Positions 34,862-44,537 are shown, numbered from the stretch's first letter. The stretch is 64,000 bases of DNA from Rhodanobacter sp. Soil772 (GCF_001428385.1 NZ_LMSK01000002.1:1-64000), one strand, 5' to 3'. Numbers and translations are program-made. Notes: generated from the sequence alone by a model not told the origin.

Positions 34862-35290
34862 ATGAGCGCGCGCACCGTATCGCTGTCGGTGTTCGTGCTG
34901 TTCAGCGCCGCCATGCTGGGACTGGCCGCCGGCGCCGTATGGATGGTGGCGGCGTTGTATCTACGACACCCGCTGCCATGGCTGGCGTTGCCGATCGGCG
35001 CGCTGCTGGCCTGGACCATCCGCGCCGGCGTGCGCCCGGCCGGCACCAGCGCGGCGCTGCTGGCGGCAGGCGCCACCTTGCTGGCCGCGCTCTACGTCAA
35101 CATGCTGGTCGCCGGCGTGCTGATCGCCGGCAACATGGGCATGGGCCTGATCGAGGCAATGCGCACCGCCGGCCTCGGCATGCTGTGGCACCTGGCGCGG
35201 ATGGCGCTGTCGCCGGCGGACTTCGGCTACGCCGCGCTGGGCATGTTGCTGGCCGCGTGGCTGGCCTGGCGCAAGCCGCGCCGGCGTTGA
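34862..35290 (+). CDS. Hypothetical membrane protein
   Basis: A 142-aa protein with four hydrophobic segments (SVFVLFSAAMLGLAAGAVWMVA, PWLALPIGALLAWTI, TSAALLAAGATLLAALYVNMLVAGVLIAG, FGYAALGMLLAAWLAW). No function recognised. An upstream in-frame ATG at 34799 is possible, but TATGAT at 34797-34802 looks like a -10 box, favouring the later start MSARTVSLS. It converges on pntB. Confidence 0.75.
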   Translation: MSARTVSLSVFVLFSAAMLGLAAGAVWMVAALYLRHPLPWLALPIGALLAWTIRAGVRPAGTSAALLAAGATLLAALYVNMLVAGVLIAGNMGMGLIEAMRTAGLGMLWHLARMALSPADFGYAALGMLLAAWLAWRKPRRR

Positions 35291-35306
35291 AGCGGACTAA
35301 CGCCGA

Positions 35307-36767
35307 TCAGGCGTCGACCTCTTTCAGCGACGCCACCAGTTCGCCCACCGCCGCCTGGCCATCGCCGTACAACATGCGCGTGTTGTCGGCGTAGAACAGC
35401 GCGTTCTCGATGCCGGCAAAACCAGTGCCCTTGCCGCGCTTGATCACGATCACGTGCTTGGCGTTGCCCACGTCGAGGATCGGCATGCCGTAGATCGGCG
35501 AGGCCGGATCGGTCTTCGCCAGCGGGTTGACCACGTCGTTCGCGCCGATCACCAGCGCCACGTCGGTGGCGGGGAATTCCGGGTTGATGTCGTCCATGTC
35601 GGCGATCAGGTCGTACGGCACGCCGGCCTCGGCCAGCAGCACGTTCATGTGCCCGGGCATGCGCCCGGCCACCGGGTGGATCGCGAACTTCACCTTCACG
35701 CCGCGCTTGATCAAGAGCTGGGCAAATTCCCACACTTTGTGCTGCGCCTGCGCCACTGCCAAGCCGTAGCCGGGCACGATCACCACGCGCTCGGCGTAGG
35801 CCATCATCACCGCCGCATCACTGGCGTCAACCGGTTTCTGCGCGCCCTCGATCGCCTGCGCCTCGCCGCCGGCGGCGCCGAAGCTGCCGAACAGCACGTT
35901 GCCGATCGAGCGGTTCATCGCCTTGGCCATCAGCTGGGTCAGCAATGTGCCCGCCGCGCCGACCACGGTGCCGGCGATGATCATTGCCTCGTTGCCCAGC
36001 ACGAAGCCCTCGAACGCCACCGCCAGGCCGGTGAACGCGTTGTACAGCGAGATCACCACCGGCATGTCGGCGCCGCCGATCGGCAACGTCATCATCAGGC
36101 CGAACAGCAGCGCCAGCGCGAAGAACAGTGCGATCAACGGCACGCTGGCGTAGCCCGTCGCCAGCAGCACGCCAACGACCACCGCCGCTGCCAGCAGCAA
36201 TAGATTGACTGCACGCTGGCCCGGAAACACGAAGCGCTTGTCCAGCCAGCCCTGCAGCTTGGCGAACGCGATCAGCGAACCGGAAAAACTCACCGCGCCG
36301 ATCAGCGCGCCGAGCACGCCCAGCGCCAGTTCGGTCGGCGACAGCGTGGGCGGCAGGCCGTTCACTGCCCAGGCTTCCGGCCGCAGCGGCGAGGTATCCG
36401 GCACCGCATGCAGCAGGCCCAGCCCGCGCGCGTAGCCGATCAGCTCGACCGCGCCGATCGCCGCCGCCGCGCCACCGCCCATGCCGTTGTACAGCGCCAC
36501 CATCTGCGGCATCGCGGTCATCGCCACGCGGCGACCGCTCCACCACGCGGCGCTGACGCCGATCAGCACGGCGGCGATGATCAGCCCGCGGTTGTGCATG
36601 TCCGGCAGGAAGAACGTGGCCAGCACCGCCAGCAGCATGCCGAAGCCGGCCCAGACGATGCCGCCGCGCGCGGTGCGCGGCGAACTCATGCGCTTGAGGC
36701 CGAGGATGAACAGCAGCGCGGCGAGGAAATAACAGGCCTTGATCAACATCGGCAACCAGGCCATCAC
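35307..36767 (-). CDS. pntB: NAD(P) transhydrogenase subunit beta
   Basis: A 486-aa membrane subunit of the proton-translocating transhydrogenase, which moves hydride from NADH to NADP+. It has about nine TM helices in residues 1-280 and then the NADP(H)-binding domain dIII (VIVPGYGLAVAQAQHKVWEFAQLL, HPVAGRMPGHMNVLLAEAGVPYD, GANDVVNPLAKTDPASPIYGMPILDV, KRGKGTGFAGIENALFYADNTRMLYGD). Length fits. Its ATG overlaps the stop of the alpha-2 gene (4 nt). Confidence 0.97.
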   Translation of the reverse strand: MMAWLPMLIKACYFLAALLFILGLKRMSSPRTARGGIVWAGFGMLLAVLATFFLPDMHNRGLIIAAVLIGVSAAWWSGRRVAMTAMPQMVALYNGMGGGAAAAIGAVELIGYARGLGLLHAVPDTSPLRPEAWAVNGLPPTLSPTELALGVLGALIGAVSFSGSLIAFAKLQGWLDKRFVFPGQRAVNLLLLAAAVVVGVLLATGYASVPLIALFFALALLFGLMMTLPIGGADMPVVISLYNAFTGLAVAFEGFVLGNEAMIIAGTVVGAAGTLLTQLMAKAMNRSIGNVLFGSFGAAGGEAQAIEGAQKPVDASDAAVMMAYAERVVIVPGYGLAVAQAQHKVWEFAQLLIKRGVKVKFAIHPVAGRMPGHMNVLLAEAGVPYDLIADMDDINPEFPATDVALVIGANDVVNPLAKTDPASPIYGMPILDVGNAKHVIVIKRGKGTGFAGIENALFYADNTRMLYGDGQAAVGELVASLKEVDA

Positions 36768-37069
36768 TTGACTCCCTTGCCGGCGTCCGGCTTGCTGGAC
36801 TTGAACATCTCCAGCATCCGCTCGGTCACCACGTAGCCGCCGGCGGCGTTGCCGGCGCCCAGCAGCACGCCGACGAAGCCGATCGTCATCTCGAATGGCG
36901 TCTGCGCATGGCCTAATGCGATCATCGCCCCGACCAGCACAATGCCGTGGACGAAGTTGGAGCCGGACATCAGCGGCGTGTGCAGGATCACCGGCACCCG
37001 CGCGATGATTTCATAGCCGGTAAACGCGGCCAGCATGAAGATGTACAGCGCCAGGAAACCGTCGATCAT
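36764..37069 (-). CDS. NAD(P) transhydrogenase subunit alpha part 2 (membrane part)
   Basis: A 101-aa protein with three TM helices, equal to the C-terminal membrane portion of E. coli PntA, encoded as a separate gene in the three-subunit form (FTGYEIIARVPVILHTPLMSGSNFVHGIVLVGAMIAL). It is coupled to pntB by a 4-nt overlap. The alpha-1 gene, usually immediately upstream, is instead 1.7 kb away (38776-39876), beyond a plus-strand sigma module. Confidence 0.93.
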   Translation of the reverse strand: MIDGFLALYIFMLAAFTGYEIIARVPVILHTPLMSGSNFVHGIVLVGAMIALGHAQTPFEMTIGFVGVLLGAGNAAGGYVVTERMLEMFKSSKPDAGKGVK

Positions 37070-37219
37070 GACCCCATCCCCCGTGAGAGCCGCCCGCCAG
37101 GACGTCGAGTTCGCATCATACGGGTGCGGGTCAACCCGTGCGAGCCTGCCGCGTTGAACACTGGGAACCCACCGACGGAGCCCGAGGATGCTGCACCCGA
37201 CGCCGCGGCCGACGAGTCC

Positions 37220-37804
37220 ATGAACAGCGTAGCCGGCACGCTCGACACGGGCCTGCTCGGCGACGCCCGCGAAACGCCCGCCACGCTGGATGCGTTCCTG
37301 GCGCAGGTCGAGCGGCGCGCGTTCCGCATGGCCGAGCTGCAGCTGCGCCACCGCGAGGACGCCATGGACGCGGTGCAGGACGCCATGCTGCGACTGGTCA
37401 GGCATTACCGCGACAAGCCCGCCGCGGAATGGGCGCCGCTGTTCTGGGGCATCCTGCGCCGGCGCGTGGTCGACCTGCAGCGCCGCCGCAAGGTGCGCTC
37501 GATCGTGGTGGGCTGGCTCGGCGGCGGCCGCGACGACGACGGCGACGAACTGCCCGCGTGGGAACCGGCGGACCCCGGCCAGGATCCGCTGGGCCGCCTG
37601 CACGACGTGCAGTCGTACGCGGACATGGCTGCCGCGGTCAGGCAGCTGCCGACACGCCAGCGCGAGGCCTTCATGCTGCGCATGCTGGAAGGACTGGACG
37701 TGGCCGAAACCGCCCGCGCCATGGGCTGCTCCGAAGGCAGCGTGAAAACCCATCTGTCGCGCGCGATGCACCATCTGCGCGACCAACTGGAGGACTGGCG
37801 ATGA
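37220..37804 (+). CDS. ECF-type RNA polymerase sigma factor
   Basis: A 194-aa sigma factor with region 2 (RRAFRMAELQLRHREDAMDAVQDAMLRLVRHY, FWGILRRRVVDLQRRRK) and region 4 (LPTRQREAFMLRMLEGLDVAETARAMGCSEGSVKTHLSRAMHHLR). A basic linker with GGGRDDDGD separates them. ATG 37220 was chosen; an in-frame TTG at 37154 would add 22 acidic residues. It is followed without gap by a TM protein and a DUF3106 protein, and the three form an operon inserted between the two pntA genes on the opposite strand. Confidence 0.92.
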   Translation: MNSVAGTLDTGLLGDARETPATLDAFLAQVERRAFRMAELQLRHREDAMDAVQDAMLRLVRHYRDKPAAEWAPLFWGILRRRVVDLQRRRKVRSIVVGWLGGGRDDDGDELPAWEPADPGQDPLGRLHDVQSYADMAAAVRQLPTRQREAFMLRMLEGLDVAETARAMGCSEGSVKTHLSRAMHHLRDQLEDWR

Positions 37805-38181
37805 CTTCGCCCGACGAACATTTCGAACGGCGCGCCCGCGAACTCTGGCGCGAGGCTGCCCAACGCATCGACCCGGCCACCGCCGGACGCCTGCGCGCAG
37901 CCCGACGACAGGCGCTGGAGACAGCCAAGGCGCCCGCGCACCGCGCCGTGCGCTGGCTGATCCCCACCGGCGCCTTCGCCGCGATCGCGCTGGCCGCGAT
38001 GATGGTGTGGCAACCGTTGCCGCAGCACCACGCGGTCAGCGCAATGCACGCCGCCAGCAGCGTCGACGATCTGGACAACGAGCTGCCGCCGGATGCCGAC
38101 AAGACCGATCCGAACCTCTACCAGAACCTCGACTTCTACGGCTGGCTGGCTTCCACCGACAGCCACACGGCAACCCGCTGA
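37801..38181 (+). CDS. Small single-TM protein, likely anti-sigma partner
   Basis: A 126-aa protein. The N-terminal about 50 aa are cytoplasmic and charged (HFERRARELWREAAQRIDPATAGRLRAARRQALE), one TM helix lies at about 54-72 (LIPTGAFAAIALAAMMVW), and a short periplasmic acidic tail ends the protein. Start and stop of the sigma gene overlap (ATGA at 37801-37804). Size, topology and position fit an anti-sigma factor; the DUF3619-type proteins found beside sigma factors look similar. The assignment is by context. Confidence 0.75.
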   Translation: MTSPDEHFERRARELWREAAQRIDPATAGRLRAARRQALETAKAPAHRAVRWLIPTGAFAAIALAAMMVWQPLPQHHAVSAMHAASSVDDLDNELPPDADKTDPNLYQNLDFYGWLASTDSHTATR

Positions 38182-38184
38182 GCC

Positions 38185-38742
38185 ATGACCCGAATCCTTC
38201 GCCCGATCCTGCCCCTGCTGCTTGCCGCCCTGCTCGGCAGCGTTGCCGTGGCGCCGCTGCACGCGCAGGACGCACCGCCGCCCCCGCCGCCCCATGGCGA
38301 CATGCCGCCACCGGCGCCGCGCCCGTGGAGCAGCCTCGACCCGGCCCAGCGCGACGTACTGGCGCCGCTGCAGAAAGCGTGGGACGGCATGTCGCCGCGC
38401 AAGCAGTCGCGCATGCTGCAGCGGGCCGAACACTGGGTCACGCTGTCGCCGGAAAGGCGCGAGGAAGTCCGCCAGCACATTGCCCGCTGGCAGCAGATGA
38501 CGCCGGACGAGCGCAAACAGGCGCGCGAGAACCGGCGGAAATTCAACGAGCTTTCGCCGCAGCAGCGCGAACAACTGCACGCCACCTTCGAGCGTTTCCA
38601 GCAACTGCCGCCGGCACAGCGCGAGCAGCTGATCCGCGAATGGCACGCGCTGCCGCCCGCCGAACGCCTGCACTGGGACGAGCGACGCGGCCACGACCGT
38701 CCGCCGTCGCCACCGCCACCAAGCGGCCCGGACCACCCCTGA
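38185..38742 (+). CDS. Exported DUF3106 protein
   Basis: A 185-aa periplasmic protein. A signal peptide ends near HAQDA; a Pro-rich linker follows; then repeated helical units each with an L/M-[ST]-P-x-[QER]-R pattern (LDPAQRDVLAPLQKAWDGMSPRK, LSPERREEVRQHIARWQQMTPDER, LSPQQREQLHATFERFQQLPPAQREQL). This is the DUF3106 repeat, common next to sigma/anti-sigma pairs in Xanthomonadales and Burkholderiales. Function unknown; a periplasmic sensor or effector of the sigma system is a guess from context. Confidence 0.85.
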   Translation: MTRILRPILPLLLAALLGSVAVAPLHAQDAPPPPPPHGDMPPPAPRPWSSLDPAQRDVLAPLQKAWDGMSPRKQSRMLQRAEHWVTLSPERREEVRQHIARWQQMTPDERKQARENRRKFNELSPQQREQLHATFERFQQLPPAQREQLIREWHALPPAERLHWDERRGHDRPPSPPPPSGPDHP

Positions 38743-38775
38743 GCAACGAACCGCCCCGCCCTGCGAAAACCCCAT

Positions 38776-39876
38776 TCAGCCGGTGAAGCGCGTCTCGCCG
38801 GCGTGGCTCAGGCAGCTCTTCGCCACCAGCTCGTCGTCGAAATCCGGCTTCAATGCGCCGTCGCGCACCAGCAACTCGACGAAGTTGAACACGTTGCGCG
38901 CGTACATCTCCGACGCATGCAGCGGCGCACCGGCCGGCAGGTTCAGCGGACCCAGGATCACCACCCCGCCATGCTCGACCCGCTCGCCCGGCCGGGTCAG
39001 CTCGCAGTTGCCGCCGCTCTCGGCAGCCAGGTCGACAACCAGCGCGCCCGGCTTCATGCCTGCGACCATCGCTGCGCTGAGGATCTTCGGCGCCGGCCGC
39101 CCCGGCACTGCGGCGGTGCTGACCACCACATCGAACGATTTCAGGTGATCGGCCAGCGCCTGCTGCTGCGCGGCGCGCTCCTCCGCCGACAGCTCGCGCG
39201 CGTAGCCGCCGCTGCCGGCCGCGCTGACGCCGAGATCGAGGAACTTCGCGCCCAGCGACTCCACCTGCTCGCGCGTCTCCGGGCGCACGTCGTAACCCTC
39301 GATCTGTGCGCCGAGCCGGCGCGCGGTGGCGATCGCCTGCAGGCCGGCCACGCCGGCGCCGATCACCAGCACCTTCGACGGCCGGATCGTGCCGGCGGCG
39401 GTGGTCAGCATCGGGAAGAACTTCGGCGAAGCCTCGGCCGCGATCAGCATGGCGCGGTAACCGGCCACCGCCGCCTGTGAGCTCAGCACGTCCATCGCCT
39501 GGGCGCGGGTGGTGCGCGGCAACAGCTCCAGCGAAAACGCGGTGAGCTTGTGCGCGGTCAGCGCGGCGATGCGTTCGGCCGCGCCGTACGGGCGCAACTG
39601 GCCGACCACCACGCTGCCTTCGCGCAAGCCAGCGAACACCGTATCGGCCGGCGGCAGCACGCAGGCCAGCACGTCCGCCTGCGCCAGCACGCCGGCGGCA
39701 TCGGCAAATTCGGCCTCGGCGTAGGTGCTGTCGGGAAAACCGGCGGCGCGCCCCGCGTCATGCTCCAGCAATACGCGCAAGCCCTTGCCACGCAGCTTCT
39801 TCGCCATCTCGGGCGTGATCGCCACGCGCCGCTCCCCGGCGGCAGTCTCGCGCAAGGCGGCAACGGTGATCGGCAT
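38776..39876 (-). CDS. pntA: NAD(P) transhydrogenase subunit alpha part 1 (NAD-binding)
   Basis: A 366-aa soluble dI domain of transhydrogenase. RETAAGERRVAITPEMAKKL at the N-terminus, the RQD-loop-like segment SRAQ-type variant TTRAQAMDVLSSQA, the NAD-binding GAGVAGLQAIATARRLGA and STAAVPGRPAPKILSAAMVAGMKPGALVVDLAAESGGN are family features. It is separated from alpha-2 and pntB by the plus-strand sigma module, so its co-transcription with them is doubtful unless transcription crosses the module as antisense. Confidence 0.95.
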   Translation of the reverse strand: MPITVAALRETAAGERRVAITPEMAKKLRGKGLRVLLEHDAGRAAGFPDSTYAEAEFADAAGVLAQADVLACVLPPADTVFAGLREGSVVVGQLRPYGAAERIAALTAHKLTAFSLELLPRTTRAQAMDVLSSQAAVAGYRAMLIAAEASPKFFPMLTTAAGTIRPSKVLVIGAGVAGLQAIATARRLGAQIEGYDVRPETREQVESLGAKFLDLGVSAAGSGGYARELSAEERAAQQQALADHLKSFDVVVSTAAVPGRPAPKILSAAMVAGMKPGALVVDLAAESGGNCELTRPGERVEHGGVVILGPLNLPAGAPLHASEMYARNVFNFVELLVRDGALKPDFDDELVAKSCLSHAGETRFTG

Positions 39877-39954
39877 GGTGCAGTCCCCTCGGCATTGGTC
39901 CGGTCATCTTAACGGCACTCGCGGGTTTTGATTCGGGCCGGCGCAAAAGAGTAA

Positions 39955-40428
<474 letters not shown>

Positions 40429-40490
40429 CGGTTCGCGCGTCATCGGCCCGCCCGCTAGCATGGGCCTTCCCCCATCGAAAGAACCGCTCC

Positions 40491-41060
40491 ATGCCCGCTG
40501 CCCTGTCCCTGCTCCAGCAACGTCATTCCGTCCCCTCGCGCCAGCTCGGCGAGCCGGCGCCGGACGAGGCGAGCCTGCATGAACTGCTGGAGGCGGCGAT
40601 CCGCGTGCCCGACCACGGCAAGCTGGTGCCGTTCCGGCTGATCCGCCTGCAGAGCGAGGCGAAGCTGGCATTCGGCGAGCGGCTGGCGGCGATCGCGATC
40701 CGCAATCACCCGGAGATGTCCGACGCCAAGCTGGAGAAGGAGCGCGCGCGCTACAGCTTCGCGCCGCTGGTGATCGCCGTGGTCGCCCGCCTGCATGTCG
40801 ACAGCAAGGTGCCGGAGATCGAACAAAAACTGTGTGCCGGCAACGTGGCCTACAACATCCTGCTCGGCGCCTACGCGCTGGGCTACGGCGGGCAATGGCT
40901 GACCGGCTGGGCCGCGTACGACCGCGAGGTGGCGGGCATCCTCGGCCTGGCGGAACACGAGCACGTGGTCAGCTTCGTCCACCTCGGCACGCCGCAGATC
41001 GAGGTGCCCGACCGCGACCGCCCGGCGCTGGTCGACCTGCTGAGCACGTGGACGCCGTGA
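40491..41060 (+). CDS. Nitroreductase family protein, YdjA-like
   Basis: A 189-aa FMN-dependent oxidoreductase. RRHS-type N-terminus (LLQQRHSVPSRQL), RVPDHGKLVPFRLI and NVAYNILLGAYALGYGGQWLTGWAAY match the small YdjA branch of nitroreductases. The start MPAALS at 40491 follows a purine-rich segment. Physiological substrate unknown. Its stop overlaps the GTG start of the exonuclease gene by 4 nt. Confidence 0.9.
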   Translation: MPAALSLLQQRHSVPSRQLGEPAPDEASLHELLEAAIRVPDHGKLVPFRLIRLQSEAKLAFGERLAAIAIRNHPEMSDAKLEKERARYSFAPLVIAVVARLHVDSKVPEIEQKLCAGNVAYNILLGAYALGYGGQWLTGWAAYDREVAGILGLAEHEHVVSFVHLGTPQIEVPDRDRPALVDLLSTWTP

Positions 41061-41962
41061 ACGCGCCGGCGAACGGACGTCCAGCCGTCCATCTCGTCGA
41101 CGGCAGCATGTATGTTTTCCGCGCCTGGCACTCGATGCCGGACGAGTTCTTCGACGCCGACGGCCACCCGGTCAACGCGGTGCACGGCTACACCCGTTTC
41201 CTGTGCGAACTGCTCGAACGCGTGCAGCCCGAACACATCGCGGTGGCGTTCGACGCCTCGCTGACCAGCTCGTTCCGCAACGCGATCTACCCGCCGTACA
41301 AGGCCAACCGCGACCTGCCGCCGCCCGATCTGGAGCGGCAGTTCGTGCAGTGCCGCGCGATCACCGAAGCGCTCGGCGTGCACCTGATGATCGACCACAG
41401 CTTCGAGGCCGACGACCTGATCGGCAGCACCGTGTGGAACCTGCGCGCGCAAGGCTGGCCCAGCGTGATCGTCTCCGCCGACAAGGATTTCGGCCAGCTG
41501 CTGGGCGAGCACGACGAGCAGTGGGACTACGCCCGCGGCCTGCGCTGGGGGCCCGCCGGCGTACACGAAAAACTCGGCGTGCACCCGCACCAGGTCGCCG
41601 ACTACCTGGCCCTGTGCGGCGACAGCGTGGACAACATCCCCGGCGTACCCGGCATCGGCGCCAAGACCGCCGCCGCCCTGCTCAGCCACTTCGGCAGCCT
41701 CGACAGCTTGCTCGACCGCATCGACGAAGTCGCCTTCCTGCGCTTGCGCGGAGCCGTGGCCTGCGCCGCCAGACTGCGCGAACACGCCGAACAGGCACGC
41801 CTCTACCGCCGCCTCACCCGCATCGCCCTGGACGCCCCCGGCGCCAGCAGCATCGACACCTTGCTACGCCGCCCCCGCCAGCCCGACCAGCTCGAAACCC
41901 TGTGCGAGCAACTTCGCCTCGGTGCCTTCACCCGCAGCCGTTTGCGCGCATTGCTGCGCTGA
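41057..41962 (+). CDS. 5'-3' exonuclease/flap endonuclease (ExoIX type)
   Basis: A 301-aa stand-alone homologue of the DNA polymerase I 5'-nuclease domain. Metal-ligand motifs are visible: HLVDGSMYVFRAW, VAFDASLTSSFRN, FEADDLIGS, VSADKDFGQLL, and the helix-hairpin-helix GDSVDNIPGVPGIGAKTAAALL. The GTG start at 41057 overlaps the nitroreductase stop. Role in RNA primer or flap removal is inferred from the family. Length is slightly above E. coli Xni. Confidence 0.9.
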   Translation: MNAPANGRPAVHLVDGSMYVFRAWHSMPDEFFDADGHPVNAVHGYTRFLCELLERVQPEHIAVAFDASLTSSFRNAIYPPYKANRDLPPPDLERQFVQCRAITEALGVHLMIDHSFEADDLIGSTVWNLRAQGWPSVIVSADKDFGQLLGEHDEQWDYARGLRWGPAGVHEKLGVHPHQVADYLALCGDSVDNIPGVPGIGAKTAAALLSHFGSLDSLLDRIDEVAFLRLRGAVACAARLREHAEQARLYRRLTRIALDAPGASSIDTLLRRPRQPDQLETLCEQLRLGAFTRSRLRALLR

Positions 41963-41988
41963 CCGAGCTTGCTCATACCCCCGTTCGC

Positions 41989-42151
41989 CCCCGGATCAAG
42001 TCCGGGGACGAACGGAAGGGAATGGTGAGGGTGGCTGTGCTCCCTCCCCTGCACCGCAGGGGAGGGTTGGGGTGGGGTGCGCTGTTGATCTTGCTCGCCA
42101 GCCTGGAGCTACCCCCTCCCAACCTCCCCCTGCAAAACGCAGGGGGAGGAG
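41989..42151. repeat. Dispersed GC-rich palindromes
   Basis: Two element types lie in this 250-nt gene-free gap. The first is a small hairpin CCCCGGA/TCCGGGG at 41989-42007. The second is a larger, C-rich/G-rich mirror pair: CCCTCCCCTGCA..GCAGGGGAGGG at 42043-42067, and CCCCCTCCCAACC with CCCCCTGC..GCAGGGGGAGG at 42113-42151. A related copy sits inside the reading frame at 50880-50914. Confidence 0.7.
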
Positions 42152-42164
42152 CCAAAGCCAAGAC

Positions 42165-42196
42165 AAAAAAACGGCGGCCCGGAGGCCGCCGTTTTC
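42165..42196. terminator. Rho-independent terminator of the S9 peptidase gene
   Basis: A 12-bp stem AAAACGGCGGCC (42168-42179) / GGCCGCCGTTTT (42184-42195) with loop CGGA. On the minus strand the stem is followed by a T-run (seven T in all including the stem end). It lies 16 nt after the peptidase stop. Confidence 0.9.
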
Positions 42197-42211
42197 ATCA
42201 TGCGAACCGGC

Positions 42212-44341
42212 TCAATGCGAGGCGGCTTTCGGGGCGCCCTTGGCCGTCCACTGCTTCAGCCAGGCGTTCACCGAGTCGTGCCATTGCACGCTGTTGTGCG
42301 GCTTCAGTACCCAGTGATTCTCGTCGGGGAAGTGCAGCAGTTGGCTGGGGATGCCGCGGCGCTGCAGCGCGGTGAACGCGCCCAGGCCCTGGGTATCGGG
42401 GATGCGGAAATCCTTCGCCGAATGGATCACCAGCATCGGCACGCGCCAGTCCTTGACGTGGTTGAGCGGGTTGAACTTCTCGTAGTTCTCCGGGTGCTCG
42501 TACTGGGTGCCGCCGTTCTCGCGCTCTTCGAACCACAGCTCTTCGGTGTCGTAGTACATCGCGCGCGCGTCGAACACGCCATCGTGGTCGACCAGGCACT
42601 TCCACGGCTGGTTCCACACGCCAGCCATCCAGTACACCATGTAGCCGCCGTAGCTGGCGCCGAGCGCGCAGGCGCGGTCGCCGTCGAGGAAGCTGTACTT
42701 GTCCAGCGCGGCCTTCCAGCCCAGCTTCAGGTCTTCCAGCGGCTTGCCGCCCCAGTCGCCGGAGATCGAGTCGGTGAACGCCTGGCCGTAACCGGTGGAA
42801 CCGTGGAAGTTCACCGTCACCACCGCGAAGCCCTGGCCGGCATACGTCTGCGGGTTCCAGCGGTAGCTCCAGCCGTTGCTCATCGCGCCTTGCGGGCCGC
42901 CGTGGATGATGAACGCGACCGGGTAGGTCTTGCCCGGCTGGTAGTCGACCGGCTTCACCACGTAGCCCTGCACGGTCTCGTTGTTCCAGCCCTTGAAGGT
43001 GAAGAACTCGGCGTCGCCCACCTTCGCGTTCTTCAGGTCCGCCGCATTGAAATGGGTGACCTGCTTCAGGCCGCTGCCGTCGGCGGCGGCGAGATAGACG
43101 TCGGCCGGCCGCTTCAGGTCGTCGCGGGTCAACAGCAGCTTGCCGGCGGCCAGCGAGAAGCCGCCCACCGTGCCCTCGCCCACCAACTGGCTGACCTTGC
43201 CGCTGGCCGCGTCGATCGCGAACAGCGGATGCTGGCCGTTGTCGTCGGTAGTGGCGTACAGCGTCTTGCCGTCGGCGGAAACCGTCAGGCCGCCGGGCGA
43301 GCGATCCCAGTTCGGGTCCACCTCGTGCTTCGCGCCGCTGACCAGATCCAGCGCCATGATCGCGAAGCGGTCCGCCTCGAAGCCCGGGGTCTTCATCGCC
43401 AGGTAGTACAGCGTCTTGCCGTCCGGCGAGGCCACCGGGTACGCGTCCCATGCCTTGTTCTCGGCGGTGAGGTTCTTCGGCGCGGCCGAGCCGTCCGCCG
43501 GTACGCTGTACACGTCGAAGTTGGTCGACCACGGCTCGCTGGTGCCGGCGATGCGCGCATTGAAGTACACGGTCTTGCCATCCGGCGCGAAGCCGAACTC
43601 GCTCTCGTCGCCGAACGGCTTGCTCGGCACGTCGCCGTCGATGCCGCGGCTCAGCAGCTTCGGCTCGCCGGCGAGCTGGCCCTTGCCGTCGAAGCGGGCC
43701 ACGAACAACTGGTTGCGCCGGCCATCGGCCCAGGTATCCCAATGCCGCACGAACAGCTTGTCGTAGAGCGTGCCGCTGGCCTTGTCCTTCGCGCGCGCGT
43801 CGACGCGCTGCTGGGTGCACGCCAACGTGGCGCAATCGGTGAACACCTCATACGACAGCAACACCTGCTTGCCGTCCGGCGACAGCTTGTAGCCGCCCAA
43901 GTCCAGCGCCCCGTGGCTGACCTGCACGGCAGGAGCATGCTTGGCCAGGTTCAGGCCGCCCTTGGCGCCCAGATCCACCCGCCACAACTGCGCCACGCCC
44001 TTGGCCGACGCCACGAAATACAGGCTGCGGCCATCCGCCGACCAGCGCGCCGAGCCGCCCTTCTCAACCACCTTCACCGGCTGGCCACCCTTGCCCAGAT
44101 CCAGCACATAGATCGCGCCGACACCCTTGTTCGCTTCGTAGTCGGTACTGCGCACGCCGAACGCCGCATGACGCCCATCCGGCGACAGCTGCGGGTCGCT
44201 GACTCGATCCATCATCACCAGGTCGCGCACGTTGAACGCATGCGCGCCCTCGGCCTTGACGAAAGTGGTATCCACGACGTCGCCCGCCATCGCGGGCGCC
44301 GCCACCAGCGCGAGCAGCAGCGCGGCAATCAGAGGTTTCAT
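42212..44341 (-). CDS. Exported S9 family prolyl oligopeptidase/acylaminoacyl peptidase
   Basis: A 709-aa periplasmic or secreted serine peptidase. A signal peptide ends at about residue 20 (APAMAG). A WD40-like beta-propeller (about 40-430; SDPQLSPDGRHAAF, YPVASPDGKTLYYLA) precedes an alpha/beta hydrolase domain with oxyanion IIHGGPQG, nucleophile motif GASYGGYMVYW (Ser near residue 562), Asp in HSAKDFRIPDTQG and His in FPDENHWV. The family cleaves short peptides, often dipeptides from the N-terminus. ATG 44341 was chosen over the upstream ATG at 44398 because it starts the signal peptide. Confidence 0.94.
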   Translation of the reverse strand: MKPLIAALLLALVAAPAMAGDVVDTTFVKAEGAHAFNVRDLVMMDRVSDPQLSPDGRHAAFGVRSTDYEANKGVGAIYVLDLGKGGQPVKVVEKGGSARWSADGRSLYFVASAKGVAQLWRVDLGAKGGLNLAKHAPAVQVSHGALDLGGYKLSPDGKQVLLSYEVFTDCATLACTQQRVDARAKDKASGTLYDKLFVRHWDTWADGRRNQLFVARFDGKGQLAGEPKLLSRGIDGDVPSKPFGDESEFGFAPDGKTVYFNARIAGTSEPWSTNFDVYSVPADGSAAPKNLTAENKAWDAYPVASPDGKTLYYLAMKTPGFEADRFAIMALDLVSGAKHEVDPNWDRSPGGLTVSADGKTLYATTDDNGQHPLFAIDAASGKVSQLVGEGTVGGFSLAAGKLLLTRDDLKRPADVYLAAADGSGLKQVTHFNAADLKNAKVGDAEFFTFKGWNNETVQGYVVKPVDYQPGKTYPVAFIIHGGPQGAMSNGWSYRWNPQTYAGQGFAVVTVNFHGSTGYGQAFTDSISGDWGGKPLEDLKLGWKAALDKYSFLDGDRACALGASYGGYMVYWMAGVWNQPWKCLVDHDGVFDARAMYYDTEELWFEERENGGTQYEHPENYEKFNPLNHVKDWRVPMLVIHSAKDFRIPDTQGLGAFTALQRRGIPSQLLHFPDENHWVLKPHNSVQWHDSVNAWLKQWTAKGAPKAASH

Positions 44342-44537
44342 GGGTGTCCCCTTGGGTGGTAAAGCGGTGACGGTAAGCGCCAAAGCGGTCTCAGGCAAGT
44401 TTTTCTGTTCTTGCTGAGTGCGGCCACCAAAGGTGTAGACAATCGCGGATTACGCGCTCGATGAAGAGATCCAAGCCCCCGTAACCGGTTGTGTATCATC
44501 GACACCTTCACCTCGTTACACGCCAGGGGACGGATTC

